Under the pieces are notes generated by a model, which was not told where the DNA came from, did not search any database, and saw only the letters and a program-made list of their open reading frames with translations. 64,000 bases of DNA from Archaeoglobaceae archaeon. GTDB lineage: Archaea; Halobacteriota; Archaeoglobi; Archaeoglobales; Archaeoglobaceae. How positions within the stretch are numbered: the stretch's first letter is position 1; each line of letters opens with the position of its first letter. The DNA lies in assembly GCA_025057895.1 (NCBI GenBank), contig JANXEF010000005.1:1-64000 (forward strand). Reading direction: 5' to 3'. Below are positions 24,464-33,442 of the stretch, in pieces. The translations under genes were made by a program, and so were the position numbers.

Positions 24464-24996
24464 TAATCGTTATAGATTGCTATGATTCCTTTGTTTACAA
24501 CCTCGTTGAATATATCTCGATTTTTGATAAAGTCAAGGTTTTGAGTAAGGAAAAAGCAACAGAAGCTAAAAAAATTAACTTTGATGGAATTGTTATTTCT
24601 CCCGGACCAGGGAAGCCTGATAGAGACCTTCAGTTTCTCTTTGATTTTAAAGTACCAGTTCTTGGCGTATGTTTAGGGCATCAGATCATAGCAGAGGTCT
24701 TTGGAGGAAAAGTCGATAAAGTGAAACCAATTCACGGAAAATCTTCGACCATAACTCATGATTCAGAAGGTATTTTCAAAAATGTGAGAAACCCATTGAA
24801 AGTCGGAAGATATCACTCACTCGCTGTCGTTGAAGTTCCAAAAGGTTTTAAAGTAACTGCAATGAGTGAAGATGGTGTGATAATGGGAATAAGAAAAGAA
24901 TTAATCGAGGGTGTGCAGTTTCATCCCGAGAGCATTTTGACAGAGGATGGATTAAGGATGATCAGAAATTTCGTTATGATTTGCCATGATCATTAA
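24460..24996 (+). CDS. trpG: Anthranilate synthase component II (glutamine amidotransferase)
   Basis: Supplies ammonia from glutamine to TrpE. The 178-aa class I amidotransferase has the catalytic triad in order: nucleophile Cys in GVCLGHQ (about residue 70), and His with Glu in GVQFHPESI (about 153-161), plus ISPGPGKP forming the oxyanion strand. Slightly shorter than bacterial TrpG. The start overlaps trpE by ATGA and the end overlaps trpF by 11 nt. Confidence 0.95.
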   Translation: MIIVIDCYDSFVYNLVEYISIFDKVKVLSKEKATEAKKINFDGIVISPGPGKPDRDLQFLFDFKVPVLGVCLGHQIIAEVFGGKVDKVKPIHGKSSTITHDSEGIFKNVRNPLKVGRYHSLAVVEVPKGFKVTAMSEDGVIMGIRKELIEGVQFHPESILTEDGLRMIRNFVMICHDH

Positions 24997-25579
24997 AATT
25001 TGTGGTATAAAAAATATCAGAGAACTCGAGATAGTCGAAAAATACGCAGATTTTGGTGGAGTAGTTGTTAAAAGCGAGTCTAAAAGATGTATAGCACTCG
25101 AAAAAGCAAAAGAAATAATTTCAAACTCTAAAATCCCAATTTTTGTAGTTTCAACGTCTGAAAAGTTGTTAGATTGGCAAGAAATAATTGCAAAGACGGA
25201 ATGTGATCTTGTACAAATTCATGGAAAAATGAAAGTTGAAGATTTTGAAAGAATCAGAGAAGAAGTTATTGTTATGAAAGCTTTCATCGTAAAAAATCTC
25301 GGAATTTTTGAGGAGATTAAAAGTTATAGGCCGCATTACATCTTGCTAGACTCTGGATGTGGAAGCGGAAAAGTCCATGACTGGAGTGTCAGCAGAGAGG
25401 TTGCAAAACGTTATCCTATAATCCTTGCGGGAGGACTCAACAAAAACAACGTTATACATGCAATCGAGTTCGTAAAACCTTTAGGAGTTGACGTTTCGAG
25501 CGGGGTTGAAAAAAATGGATTTAAAGATGAGAATTTAGTTTCAGAATTTGTTAAGGTGGTTAAAAATGCGTTTTGGTGA
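24986..25579 (+). CDS. trpF: Phosphoribosylanthranilate isomerase
   Basis: Converts phosphoribosylanthranilate to CdRP. The 197-aa TIM barrel has the active-site Cys in IIKICGIKN (residue 6), [19 protein letters not shown] (general acid Asp about 116) and the phosphate loops [13 protein letters not shown] and VDVSSGVE. It lies between trpG and trpB with overlaps on both sides. Confidence 0.94.
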   Translation: MIIKICGIKNIRELEIVEKYADFGGVVVKSESKRCIALEKAKEIISNSKIPIFVVSTSEKLLDWQEIIAKTECDLVQIHGKMKVEDFERIREEVIVMKAFIVKNLGIFEEIKSYRPHYILLDSGCGSGKVHDWSVSREVAKRYPIILAGGLNKNNVIHAIEFVKPLGVDVSSGVEKNGFKDENLVSEFVKVVKNAFW

Positions 25580-26714
25580 ATTTGGAGGGAGATACGTTCC
25601 AGAAATACTAATTCCACCACTAGAAGAACTCGAAAAAGCATACAAAAAATTCAAAAATGATGATGAGTTCAAGAAAGAGCTCGATTACTATCTCAAAAAC
25701 TTTGCTGGAAGACCAACACCACTCTACTTAGCAAAAAATCTAAGCAAAGAGTTGGGAATGAAATTATATCTAAAGAGAGAGGATTTATTACATGGAGGGG
25801 CACATAAGATAAACAACACTGTTGGTCAAGCCTTACTAGCCAAGTTTATGGGAAAAAACAGAGTGATAGCCGAAACTGGGGCTGGACAGCATGGTGTAGC
25901 AACTGCAATGGCTTCAGCACTACTTGGATTGAAGTGCAGAATTTATATGGGTGAAATCGACTATGATAGACAGAGAATGAACGTCTTTAGGATGCAAGTC
26001 CTTGGAGCTGAAGTAGTTGCTGTAAAAAGTGGAAGCAGAACACTGAAAGATGCTATTAACGAGGCTCTTCGCGACTGGGCTGAAAGTTTTGAAAAAACAC
26101 ATTACCTCATTGGCTCAGTTGTTGGACCACATCCATTTCCAACGATCGTTAGAGATTTTCAATCTGTAATAGGTTTAGAAGTAAAAAAACAGATTTTAGA
26201 AGCTGAAAATTCTATGCCAGACGTAATAGTAGCTTGTGTTGGTGGTGGAAGCAATGCAATAGGAATTTTCTATCCTTTCTTAGAAGAAGATGTTCGTCTT
26301 ATTGGAGTAGAGGCTGGAGGAGAGGGTATAGAAACTGGAAAACACTCTGCTTCTCTGGCAGCTGGTGGTAAAGGTATCCTCCATGGTATGCTCTCTTATT
26401 TTCTCCAAGATGATGATGGGATGATTGTTGATACTCACAGTATCGCAGCTGGACTCGATTATCCAGGCGTTGGTCCTGAACATGCTTTTTTGAAAGATTC
26501 AGGAAGAGTCGAATACAGTTTTGTTACAGACAAAGAAGCTATAAAAGCCTTCTTAAGACTTTCAAAACTCGAAGGTATAATTCCCGCATTGGAGAGTGCT
26601 CATGCTTTGGCATATCTCGAAAAGGATGAAAGATTAAAAGGTTCAACCGTCATAGTGAACCTTTCTGGGAGAGGAGACAAAGATCTTAGTATCGTTATGG
26701 AGGCGATGAAATGA
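25566..26714 (+). CDS. trpB: Tryptophan synthase beta chain
   Basis: Joins indole to serine using PLP. The 382-aa protein starts [13 protein letters not shown], the canonical TrpB1 N-terminus; an 18-nt longer frame is rejected. The PLP lysine is in [10 protein letters not shown] (about residue 80). The phosphate loop is VGGGSNAIG (about 226), and [16 protein letters not shown] and [13 protein letters not shown] are typical of the classical enzyme that pairs with TrpA. GGTGG precedes the ATG within the trpF 3' end (14-nt overlap). Confidence 0.96.
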   Translation: MRFGEFGGRYVPEILIPPLEELEKAYKKFKNDDEFKKELDYYLKNFAGRPTPLYLAKNLSKELGMKLYLKREDLLHGGAHKINNTVGQALLAKFMGKNRVIAETGAGQHGVATAMASALLGLKCRIYMGEIDYDRQRMNVFRMQVLGAEVVAVKSGSRTLKDAINEALRDWAESFEKTHYLIGSVVGPHPFPTIVRDFQSVIGLEVKKQILEAENSMPDVIVACVGGGSNAIGIFYPFLEEDVRLIGVEAGGEGIETGKHSASLAAGGKGILHGMLSYFLQDDDGMIVDTHSIAAGLDYPGVGPEHAFLKDSGRVEYSFVTDKEAIKAFLRLSKLEGIIPALESAHALAYLEKDERLKGSTVIVNLSGRGDKDLSIVMEAMK

Positions 26715-27442
26715 TTTCGAAATCCCTCATCGTATTCTTACCTGCCGGATATCCTAGTAAAGAGAGAACACTCGAATTCATGCTTTCTGCAAACGCTGAT
26801 ATCTTCGAAATCGGTATACCTTTCAGTGACCCCATTGCTGATGGAGAGACAATCCAAAATGCATATTTCAAAGCGCTCAGTTCAGGTTTCAGGGTTGATG
26901 ATGTCTTCTGGATAGCAAGAAGATTTTTGGAAATAGACGAGAGAGATTTAATCCTTATGAGCTATTTCAATCCTATATATCGCCATGGCTTAAAAAAATT
27001 CGTTGAAAAAGCTTATGGAAGCGGTTTCAAAGCAATACTTGTAGTTGATTTGCCTTTCGATGAAGCTGGGGAATTTTTCGATATATGTAGAGATTTTGGA
27101 ATAGGAAACATTTTCTTAGCAGCACCGAATACAAGTGAAGAGAGGTTAAGGATAATAGACGAGTTGTCTACTTTCATTTATCTCGTCTCGACCTATGGTG
27201 TAACAGGAGAAAGAGAGAAAGTTTCGGAAATAGCTTTTAAAGCCTTAAATAATGCGAAAAAGGTTTGTAAAAAGCCAATAGCGGTTGGCTTTGGGGTTTC
27301 AAAAAAGAACCATGTAGATGAACTTTTTAAAGCAGGGGCTGATGGAGTTGTTGTAGGTAGTGCAGTAGTTAAACTTATCGAGGAATGCGGCGAAAGAGCT
27401 GAGAAGGAAATAGCAAAATTTACTTCTAAACTTAAAAATTAG
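26711..27442 (+). CDS. trpA: Tryptophan synthase alpha chain
   Basis: Cleaves indole-3-glycerol phosphate and channels indole to TrpB. The 243-aa TIM barrel has the catalytic Glu in [14 protein letters not shown] (Glu about 34, Asp about 45), the strand [22 protein letters not shown] and phosphate loops VGFGVS and GVVVGSAVV. Last gene of the operon, coupled to trpB by an ATGA overlap. The next gene is convergent, 18 bp away. Confidence 0.95.
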   Translation: MISKSLIVFLPAGYPSKERTLEFMLSANADIFEIGIPFSDPIADGETIQNAYFKALSSGFRVDDVFWIARRFLEIDERDLILMSYFNPIYRHGLKKFVEKAYGSGFKAILVVDLPFDEAGEFFDICRDFGIGNIFLAAPNTSEERLRIIDELSTFIYLVSTYGVTGEREKVSEIAFKALNNAKKVCKKPIAVGFGVSKKNHVDELFKAGADGVVVGSAVVKLIEECGERAEKEIAKFTSKLKN

Positions 27443-27460
27443 ATAAAAATAGACTTCCGC

Positions 27461-27934
27461 CTATTCTATATCCATTAACTCGAATTCCCATACACAAAAA
27501 TAATCTCTAATCTCTGGAGGTGCATATATACATCTAACTTCTATTCTATAATCTACCTCCTTAGCAAAAGCTCTGAACTCCCTCAAGTGCATTTCTCTAC
27601 AAGGAAATATTCTTCTTCCCATTTTTATTCTCGCACTTTGCGGAAGACAGTCTTTCACCCTTATTCTCAAAACTTTTCCCAATTTTTCGAATTCGTAATT
27701 CAAAATTCTACACCATGGAAAATACTTTATTGCTTTTTCAAAGCCTTCAAGTCCTCTTTCCTCTACTTTAAATCTCTTTTTTATTTCTCTTGCACTTCTA
27801 CTTCCAATTTCCTCCCAGATCTTTTCGTTCAGCTTTACTGCAGCTTCTAGACCAAATGTATCTTCAACAGCTAGAAACCAAAGAGCATCAACGAGTCTTA
27901 ACTGTCTAAGTAAAAATTCTTCATATTCTGACAT
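27461..27934 (-). CDS. DUF6125-like protein
   Basis: A 157-aa protein whose pattern (LRQLRLVDALWFLAVEDTFGLEAAVKLNEKIWEEIGSRSAREIK, quoted here only as its parts LVDALWFLAVEDTFG and KLNEKIWEEIG) recalls the DUF6125 family found in archaea and anaerobic bacteria. Conserved cysteines occur in PWCRILNY, KDCLPQS, FPCREM and VRCIYAPPE, which might bind a metal or form an active site. The function is unknown. It stands alone between trpA and the PUA gene. Confidence 0.6.
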   Translation of the reverse strand: MSEYEEFLLRQLRLVDALWFLAVEDTFGLEAAVKLNEKIWEEIGSRSAREIKKRFKVEERGLEGFEKAIKYFPWCRILNYEFEKLGKVLRIRVKDCLPQSARIKMGRRIFPCREMHLREFRAFAKEVDYRIEVRCIYAPPEIRDYFCVWEFELMDIE

Positions 27935-28134
27935 GATCTCAGTTCGGTAATTCTCCTATAAATATTTTATACTCCTGAAAACTTTTTCAATTTCTTTAAA
28001 AATGATTTTAGAAGTTGAAAGAGACCTCTTTTTCTGTTTAAAAACACTTTCTTGTCAAAAAAAACTAGGAAAAAATTTTAGGATTGCTATGGACAGATAA
28101 GAAAATTTAAAAAATAACTTGAAAAAGGATATAC

Positions 28135-28611
28135 GTGCAGAGAAGAAAGTTGAGGAAGAAGGAAGAAAAAGAGATAAGTAGGGAAGTGAAAGAGACTGCA
28201 GGAGTTAGCATTGAAGGTGATATGGAGATACTAGAATTTGGAGAAGTGAAAATAATACTTGTGAACAATAAAGCTTTTCTTTTGGAGTTTGGTGGAAGAC
28301 ATTATGTCTCAGTATACGGTGCAATAAAGTTGAAGCCAGAAAAATATGAAGTAACTGTGGATTCTGGAGCTGCTGATTTTATAATGAACGGTGCAGATGT
28401 TATGAAGCCAGGTATTTTTTATGCAGATCCAAGGATAAAAAAAGATAACTTTGTATACGTTACTGTAGGGGCAAAAAAAATCCCAATCGCAGTAGGAGTA
28501 GCACTTTGCAACATGGAAGAAATGAAAGGAAAGGGAAAGGCTGTTAAAAATATTCATCATGTAAAAGACAAGATTTGGATGTATTTGCTTGAAAATGGAT
28601 TTCTTTCTTGA
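28135..28611 (+). CDS. PUA-domain RNA-binding protein (MCT-1-like)
   Basis: A 158-aa archaeal protein with a basic N-terminal region (QRRKLRKKEEKEI) and a C-terminal PUA domain (about residues 70-150: YEVTVDSGAADFIMNGADVMKPGI quoted in part as VTVDSGAADFI and GADVMKPGI). The domain order resembles MCT-1/DENR-type and archaeal DUF1947 proteins, which bind structured RNA or ribosomes. The start is GTG 28135. TTTAAAAA (28105-28112) about 26 nt upstream suggests a leaderless message. Confidence 0.8.
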   Translation: MQRRKLRKKEEKEISREVKETAGVSIEGDMEILEFGEVKIILVNNKAFLLEFGGRHYVSVYGAIKLKPEKYEVTVDSGAADFIMNGADVMKPGIFYADPRIKKDNFVYVTVGAKKIPIAVGVALCNMEEMKGKGKAVKNIHHVKDKIWMYLLENGFLS

Positions 28612-28755
28612 AAAATCTATAAATTAATCTATTAAAATTAAAAAATTTTTGGAAAAGCCACTAATTGACTGTAAGATGTATAGAAGTTTTTAAGGCTAAA
28701 AAAGCTGTTTAAGAATTGTAGTAAAACTTTAAATCCTAAGACGACTTCTCTTTAT

Positions 28756-28989
28756 ATGGCACTCGGATTTGTGCTTATCAAGATAGCTCCTGGAAAAGAG
28801 AGAAAAGTTTATGACAGGATAGCGAATATAAAAGAGGTTGAGGAACTTTATCCTTTGTTTGGTGAATACGATTTAATTGCAAAAATAGTCGTAAGGGATT
28901 TTGAAGAGTTGAGCGACATCGTAGTGAACAGAATAAGAACAATAGACGGGGTTGTTGAAACTAAAACGCTCACGGGGGCAAAGTTCTAA
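28756..28989 (+). CDS. Stand-alone Lrp/AsnC ligand-binding (RAM) domain protein
   Basis: A 77-aa protein consisting only of the AsnC_trans_reg (RAM) domain, with no DNA-binding helix-turn-helix. The pattern VLIKIAPGKERKVYDRI, GEYDLIAKI and IDGVVETKTLTG is typical. Such SraA-like domains bind amino acids and may regulate by forming mixed oligomers with full Lrp proteins. TAATG joins it to the ACT-domain gene, pointing to a joint amino-acid-sensing unit. ACTTTAAATCC lies about 26 nt upstream of the ATG. Confidence 0.85.
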   Translation: MALGFVLIKIAPGKERKVYDRIANIKEVEELYPLFGEYDLIAKIVVRDFEELSDIVVNRIRTIDGVVETKTLTGAKF

Positions 28990-29648
28990 TGATTCGCGGT
29001 TTAAGAATTGTCGCAGAAAATAAAACAGGGGTTTTAAGGGATCTAACGAAGATAATTGCTGATGAGGGTGGAAACATACAGTATGCACAGAGCTTTCCCA
29101 TTCGCTTCGGTGAGCATAGCGGAAGAGCGCTTGTTTACTTTGAAATCGAAAATGGGAATTTTGAAAACATGTTGAAAAAGATAAGAAAACTTGAATCTGT
29201 CCTAGAAGTCGAAGAAGAAAAGCCTTTTGAGCAGGTTTATGGGAAAAGGGTTATCATACTCGGTGGAGGAGCTCTGGTTTCTCAAGTAGCAATAGGTGCG
29301 ATAAGTGAAGCGGATCGACATAATTTACGTGGAGAGAGAATAAGTGTCGATACCATGCCTGTGGTTGGAGAAGAAGAGATTGCTGAAGCTGTAAAAGCTG
29401 TAGCAAGACTTCATAGAGCAGAAGTTCTTGTCCTCGCAGGAGGCCTAATGGGAGGAAAAATTGCAGAAGAGGTAAAGATGCTCAAAAAGAAGGGAATTAG
29501 GGTCATCTCTTTAAGCATGTTCGGTAGTGTCCCAGAAGTGAGCGACATAGTAGTCAGCGATCCGGTGATGGCAGGAACAATAGCAGTTATGCATGTCAGC
29601 GAAAGAGCAAAGTTCGACATAGAGAGGGTTAGGGGAAGAAGGGTCTGA
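28989..29648 (+). CDS. ACT-domain regulatory protein (DUF5612-like)
   Basis: A 219-aa protein. Residues 1-75 form an ACT domain (RIVAENKTGVLRDLTKIIADEGGNI, quoted in part as ENKTGVLRDLTKI), a small-molecule-binding fold often sensing amino acids. Residues 85-219 form a second alpha/beta domain with glycine-rich strands (VIILGGGALVSQVAIG, LVLAGGLMGGKIAEEV) resembling DUF5612. A regulatory role in amino-acid metabolism is inferred from the ACT domain and the adjacent RAM protein. It ends 41 bp before tRNA-His. Confidence 0.75.
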   Translation: MIRGLRIVAENKTGVLRDLTKIIADEGGNIQYAQSFPIRFGEHSGRALVYFEIENGNFENMLKKIRKLESVLEVEEEKPFEQVYGKRVIILGGGALVSQVAIGAISEADRHNLRGERISVDTMPVVGEEEIAEAVKAVARLHRAEVLVLAGGLMGGKIAEEVKMLKKKGIRVISLSMFGSVPEVSDIVVSDPVMAGTIAVMHVSERAKFDIERVRGRRV

Positions 29649-29660
29649 GAAAAAGGAGAT

Positions 29661-29668
29661 TTTATATG
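29661..29668 (+). promoter_or_regulatory. TATA box of tRNA-His
   Basis: TTTATATG is centred about 25 nt before the tRNA 5' end. Confidence 0.55.
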
Positions 29669-29689
29669 TCGCGTGATCTTTTTTAAAAT

Positions 29690-29762
29690 GGCCCGGATGG
29701 GGTAGCGGCTATCCTCTGGGACTGTGGATCCCAGGAGGCGGGTTCGAATCCCGCTCCGGGCC
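29690..29762 (+). tRNA. tRNA-His (GUG)
   Basis: A cloverleaf with anticodon stem TGGGA/TCCCA and loop CTGTGGA (anticodon GTG), and T-arm GCGGG-TTCGAAT-CCCGC. The extra 5' G at position -1 that identifies tRNA-His is encoded at 29690 and faces C73. U8 and the other invariant bases then fall in register. CCA is not encoded and no intron is present. Confidence 0.96.
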
Positions 29763-29872
29763 CTATTAATAATGTTTAAGCAGAAACAAAAAAATTCAAT
29801 GTTTTAATCTGGGTCAAGTTAAAAAATTTAACTGTTTTTTGGGAAAAAGATTGAATAATACATTCATACAGA

Positions 29873-29882
29873 ATTTATAAAC
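29873..29882 (+). promoter_or_regulatory. TATA box of serS
   Basis: AATTTATAAA-type sequence centred about 23-26 nt before ATG 29900, implying a leaderless serS mRNA. Confidence 0.55.
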
Positions 29883-29899
29883 TCAGAGATTACATCAGA

Positions 29900-31261
29900 A
29901 TGATGTGGAGCATAATAAAGGCGTTAAGAGAGAATCCATTGATTCTATATGACTCACAGAAAAAGCGTGGTTTTAGCACTGAAATCGTGGATAGAGCTAT
30001 AGATCTCGATAGCAAATGGAGGGAGATGTTAAAAGAAGCAAACATCCTTCGAAAAAAGAGAAATGAGCTTTCAAAACTCTTGAAGGAAAAAAAAGATGAA
30101 AAAATAATTGAAGAAGCAAAGATCTTGAGTGATAAAGTCAAAAAAGCTGAAGAAGATTTAAAAGCCATCGAAAAAGAACTAGAAAAAATTTTGCTTTCCA
30201 TTCCAAACATTGCCCATGAATCCGTACCAATAGGCAAAGATGAGAACGAAAATGTTGCAATTCGATACTGGGGTAAAGCAAAAGTTTACTTCGAAGAAGT
30301 TGATAAATTCTTGAAAATTACGAATGGGAAGGCAAGTTATGAAATCAGTGATTACAGACCAATCAGCCATGCAGATGCTGTTGAGCTTTTTGGCTGGGCA
30401 GATATCGCAAGAGCTGGGAAAGTAGCAGGTTCAAGGTTCTACTATCTATACGACGACTTATTATGGCTTGACTTTGCCCTAACATTATATGCAATGGATT
30501 TCCTGGCAAAGAATGGTTTTAAACTCGTTTCTCCTCCCTTCATGCTAAGAAGAGAAGCATATGAAGGTGTGACAGCTTTTAGCGATTTTGAGGAGGTTAT
30601 ATACAAAATAGATAGTGAAGATCTACATCTAATAGCAACAAGCGAACATGCGATCGCAGCTATGCACATGAACGAGACCTTAGAAGAGAACGAATTACCA
30701 CTTCTCTACGCGGGTTTTAGTCCATGTTTTAGAAGAGAGGCAGGAGCTCATGGAAAGGATACGAAAGGAATTTTCAGAGTACATCAGTTCAACAAAGTTG
30801 AACAGTTCGTCTTTTGTTTACCTGATGATAGCTGGAAATGGCACGAAAAACTAATTGAAAATGCAGAAAAACTTTGGCAAGGGTTAGGTATTCCTTACAG
30901 AGTGGTAAACATCTGTACTGGTGATTTAGGCGTTGTAGCTGCGAAAAAATACGATTTAGAAGCTTGGATGCCATCTCAAGGTACATACAGAGAAATGGTC
31001 TCATGCAGTAACTGCACTGATTGGCAGAGTTACAGATTGAAAATTAGATATGCTGAAAAGAGGGGTTTCCCGAGTAAAGGCTTTGTACACACTCTTAACT
31101 CAACTGCAATTGCTACGACGAGAGCTATAACAGCAATAATAGAGAACTATCAGCTTGAAGATGGGAAACTAGAGATTCCCAAAGTACTTAAAAAATACCT
31201 TGAAAATATAGATTCCGCACCAAAAGATTTCATTATACCAAAAAACGCTCAAAAGGCGTGA
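29900..31261 (+). CDS. serS: Seryl-tRNA synthetase (common class II type)
   Basis: Charges tRNA-Ser. The 453-aa protein has an N-terminal antiparallel coiled-coil arm (about residues 30-100: WREMLKEANILRKKRNELSK quoted as its first 20 residues) and a class II catalytic core with motif 2 (FSPCFRREAGAHGKDTKGIFRVHQF, quoted in part as FRREAGAHGKDTKG) and motif 3 (NSTAIATTRAITAIIENYQ). It is the standard form, not the rare methanogen type. ATG 29900 and 29903 are both possible. Its last 29 nt overlap the convergent peptidase gene. Confidence 0.96.
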   Translation: MMWSIIKALRENPLILYDSQKKRGFSTEIVDRAIDLDSKWREMLKEANILRKKRNELSKLLKEKKDEKIIEEAKILSDKVKKAEEDLKAIEKELEKILLSIPNIAHESVPIGKDENENVAIRYWGKAKVYFEEVDKFLKITNGKASYEISDYRPISHADAVELFGWADIARAGKVAGSRFYYLYDDLLWLDFALTLYAMDFLAKNGFKLVSPPFMLRREAYEGVTAFSDFEEVIYKIDSEDLHLIATSEHAIAAMHMNETLEENELPLLYAGFSPCFRREAGAHGKDTKGIFRVHQFNKVEQFVFCLPDDSWKWHEKLIENAEKLWQGLGIPYRVVNICTGDLGVVAAKKYDLEAWMPSQGTYREMVSCSNCTDWQSYRLKIRYAEKRGFPSKGFVHTLNSTAIATTRAITAIIENYQLEDGKLEIPKVLKKYLENIDSAPKDFIIPKNAQKA

Positions 31262-32315
31262 GAATTTCGCAATCACTTTTTCTTATCAAGACAACATCTT
31301 CGACTCTAACACCACCAATTTTCTTGTAATAAAGCCCAGGCTCAACTGTGACAACCATCCCACTTTTTAGAGTTACATCGATTTCGCCCATTCTTGGCTC
31401 TTCGTGGACTTCAAGACCAATACCGTGTCCTGTGGAGTGTACAAATCCTTCTCCTTTTCTTGTCTCATAGCCATGGCTCTTAAAGGTATCTTTTACTGCA
31501 TTGTGTACATCTTTGCCATTAACACCTTCCTTTAGCATTGAAAAAGCAATTTTCTGTGCTTCTAAAACTGCTGAAAGCATTTCCAAAAGTTCAGCATCAT
31601 CTTTTAGAATTATTGTCCTTGTAAAATCCGCATAATATCCTCGCTTGTTTTTCGGAAAAACATCTATAAGCAGATGATTCTCTATTTTTCCTCTTCCAAG
31701 CTCGTGGGGATCAGCAGAGAGTTTTCCAGAAACGCATATGGTATCTTCTGCTAAAAGTCCACTTTTCCATAGCTCTCCTTCCAATAGTGTTCTAACTTCC
31801 TCGCATAAAAGTTTATGAGTGCGTAAAAAATCCAAGATCTTTGGAAAAACTTCGATGATCTTTAGACAATTCCATCTTATTTCAGAAATTTCTTGTGCAT
31901 TCTTTATCGCTCTGAGTTTGAGAAAAGGATTCTCAACAACTTCAACTTCAAAGTTATCTTTCAATGAGAACGCAAAAAAAGCAGGAAAATCGCTGGGAAT
32001 CATCACTTTTTTTGCTCTCCCTTCTTTTAATATTTCAACGAGAATTTTAGCTATTACTTTTCTTGAGTCACCAATTTCCCTGAGTTTCTGCTCATAATCG
32101 AGCATTTCATAACTTGCAACTTCCTTCACTCTGCTTTCCCTAATAGCTCTACCAAGCTCCATTTCTGGTAAGAGCAAAAGTTCTGTTCCATCGATTCCGA
32201 GAAGGTAAAACATCAAAGAAGAGCTACGAAACTTTGTTGCATAGAAAAAATTTGCGTTTCCTGACTGCATCACAAAAAAGTCTGCAGATTTCTCTTTGAG
32301 AATCTCAATTACCAT
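31233..32315 (-). CDS. Xaa-Pro aminopeptidase family (M24B) peptidase
   Basis: A 360-aa two-domain protein. The N-terminal creatinase/prolidase-like domain is followed by a pita-bread metalloprotease domain. The dinuclear metal ligands appear in order: IDVFPKNKRGYYADFTRTI (two Asp), HSTGHGIGLEVHEEP (His), VTVEPGLYY (Glu) and VRVEDVVLI (Glu). It probably releases proline-containing N-terminal residues or cleaves Xaa-Pro dipeptides in peptide recycling. It overlaps serS at the 3' end and MaoC by a few bases upstream. Confidence 0.9.
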   Translation of the reverse strand: MVIEILKEKSADFFVMQSGNANFFYATKFRSSSLMFYLLGIDGTELLLLPEMELGRAIRESRVKEVASYEMLDYEQKLREIGDSRKVIAKILVEILKEGRAKKVMIPSDFPAFFAFSLKDNFEVEVVENPFLKLRAIKNAQEISEIRWNCLKIIEVFPKILDFLRTHKLLCEEVRTLLEGELWKSGLLAEDTICVSGKLSADPHELGRGKIENHLLIDVFPKNKRGYYADFTRTIILKDDAELLEMLSAVLEAQKIAFSMLKEGVNGKDVHNAVKDTFKSHGYETRKGEGFVHSTGHGIGLEVHEEPRMGEIDVTLKSGMVVTVEPGLYYKKIGGVRVEDVVLIRKSDCEILTPFERFLV

Positions 32316-32761
32316 AAAAGAATTCTAACCCATCCACCTACAACTTTTTTATCACCAACTTTGCACTCAACTCTTATCTTATACCTATTCTTTTCTTTTT
32401 CAACTATCTCACATTCAACTCTCACAATATCTCCTATACGAACTGGAGCTAGATAGTTAAAACTCGTTTCAAGTAGTACAACTATGCCTGGAAGTGTTGC
32501 TACAGCATTTGAGACTAAACTCGTAGTCAGCATTCCATGAACAACTCTTCCAGCAAACTTTGTTTTTTTTGCAAAATTCTCATCAAAATGAATTGGATTT
32601 AGATCTCCAGAAATGAGACCAAAAAGTTGAACATCAACCTCACTTATTTTCTTAGAGAGCGAAAATTTAAAACCAACATCGATTTGCGCAGATGTTTTCT
32701 TGAATTCTATAAAATCTCCACCAAGTTTCTTGTAAAGATTCATCAGCTCAGAAAAGTCCAT
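32309..32761 (-). CDS. MaoC-like (R)-specific enoyl-CoA hydratase
   Basis: A 150-aa hot-dog-fold protein. The hydratase-2 motif is complete: GLISGDLNPIHFDENFAKKTKFAGRVVHGM (key parts GDLNPIHFD and FAGRVVHGML, about residues 49-76), with catalytic Asp and His. It likely hydrates enoyl-CoA esters and fits the fatty-acid or aromatic catabolism of the window. The frame extends to a TTG at 32776, but ATG 32761 follows a TTTTTAAATC TATA box at leaderless distance and starts the family-like sequence. Confidence 0.85.
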   Translation of the reverse strand: MDFSELMNLYKKLGGDFIEFKKTSAQIDVGFKFSLSKKISEVDVQLFGLISGDLNPIHFDENFAKKTKFAGRVVHGMLTTSLVSNAVATLPGIVVLLETSFNYLAPVRIGDIVRVECEIVEKEKNRYKIRVECKVGDKKVVGGWVRILLW

Positions 32762-32795
32762 ATGATCATTTATCAAAAAAGATTTAAAAATTTTT

Positions 32796-33425
32796 CTACT
32801 TCTTCGCTTTCTTCATCTTTAGCTTTTTCAGCCTTATTATATTCTCTCTATCCATTTCCTCAAGCTTAAAAGCTATAAACCTTGCAAGCTCGTTCATTCT
32901 AGGAATAACTCTATATTCTAGAGCGTTAACCCTTCTTTTAGTCCTCTCTATCTCTTCTAGAAGTTTCCTTATAGTTGTTTCTATCTCCGCAACTTCAAGA
33001 ATTGAATCAACGAGTTCTTCGTAAGCAGTAACTGCTTCATCAACCCTAATACTTGTGCTAAGAATTCCATAAGGCTTTTCGATTGCTTTTCTCGCAACTT
33101 TTTCTCTCTTTATCACTGGAACTACGACACCCATTATGCTCTTTCTCTTCAAAGTAAAACTTGGTTGAATTTGGCAACAAGATAAAGCTATAGAGCGTAA
33201 AGCTGTGAATCCATCCACTGCCATTGCAATCAAAAGCTTTTGTTGTGCTTTCTTATAATTTTCGACCATTTTCTGGATTGCAACCTTTGCTTCTTCAAGA
33301 AGCTCTCTGAACTCCATTATCAATCCATCTCTCTTCATCTTTAGTAGAGAATGTCCACGAACTGCCATTCTTATTCTTCTTCTTAGTTTTATTAGTTCCA
33401 TTCTTGTCGGTTGAACCTCTGCCAT
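32796..33425 (-). CDS. atpD: A-type ATP synthase subunit D
   Basis: Central-shaft subunit that rotates within the A3B3 head. The 209-aa protein has long N- and C-terminal helices forming a coiled coil (TRMELIKLRRRIRMAVRGH, quoted as 19 residues; C-terminal ALEYRVIPRMNELARFI) and the conserved LKMKRDGL. Last gene of the ATP synthase operon, 17 bp after atpB. Confidence 0.94.
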   Translation of the reverse strand: MAEVQPTRMELIKLRRRIRMAVRGHSLLKMKRDGLIMEFRELLEEAKVAIQKMVENYKKAQQKLLIAMAVDGFTALRSIALSCCQIQPSFTLKRKSIMGVVVPVIKREKVARKAIEKPYGILSTSIRVDEAVTAYEELVDSILEVAEIETTIRKLLEEIERTKRRVNALEYRVIPRMNELARFIAFKLEEMDRENIIRLKKLKMKKAKK

Positions 33426-33442
33426 TTCTATCCCTCAAAAAA

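Noticed and set aside
27935-28134. C/D box small RNA in the gap before the PUA gene
   Set aside because: An ATGATTT resembles box C, but no CTGA lies at a suitable distance and there are no terminal inverted repeats.
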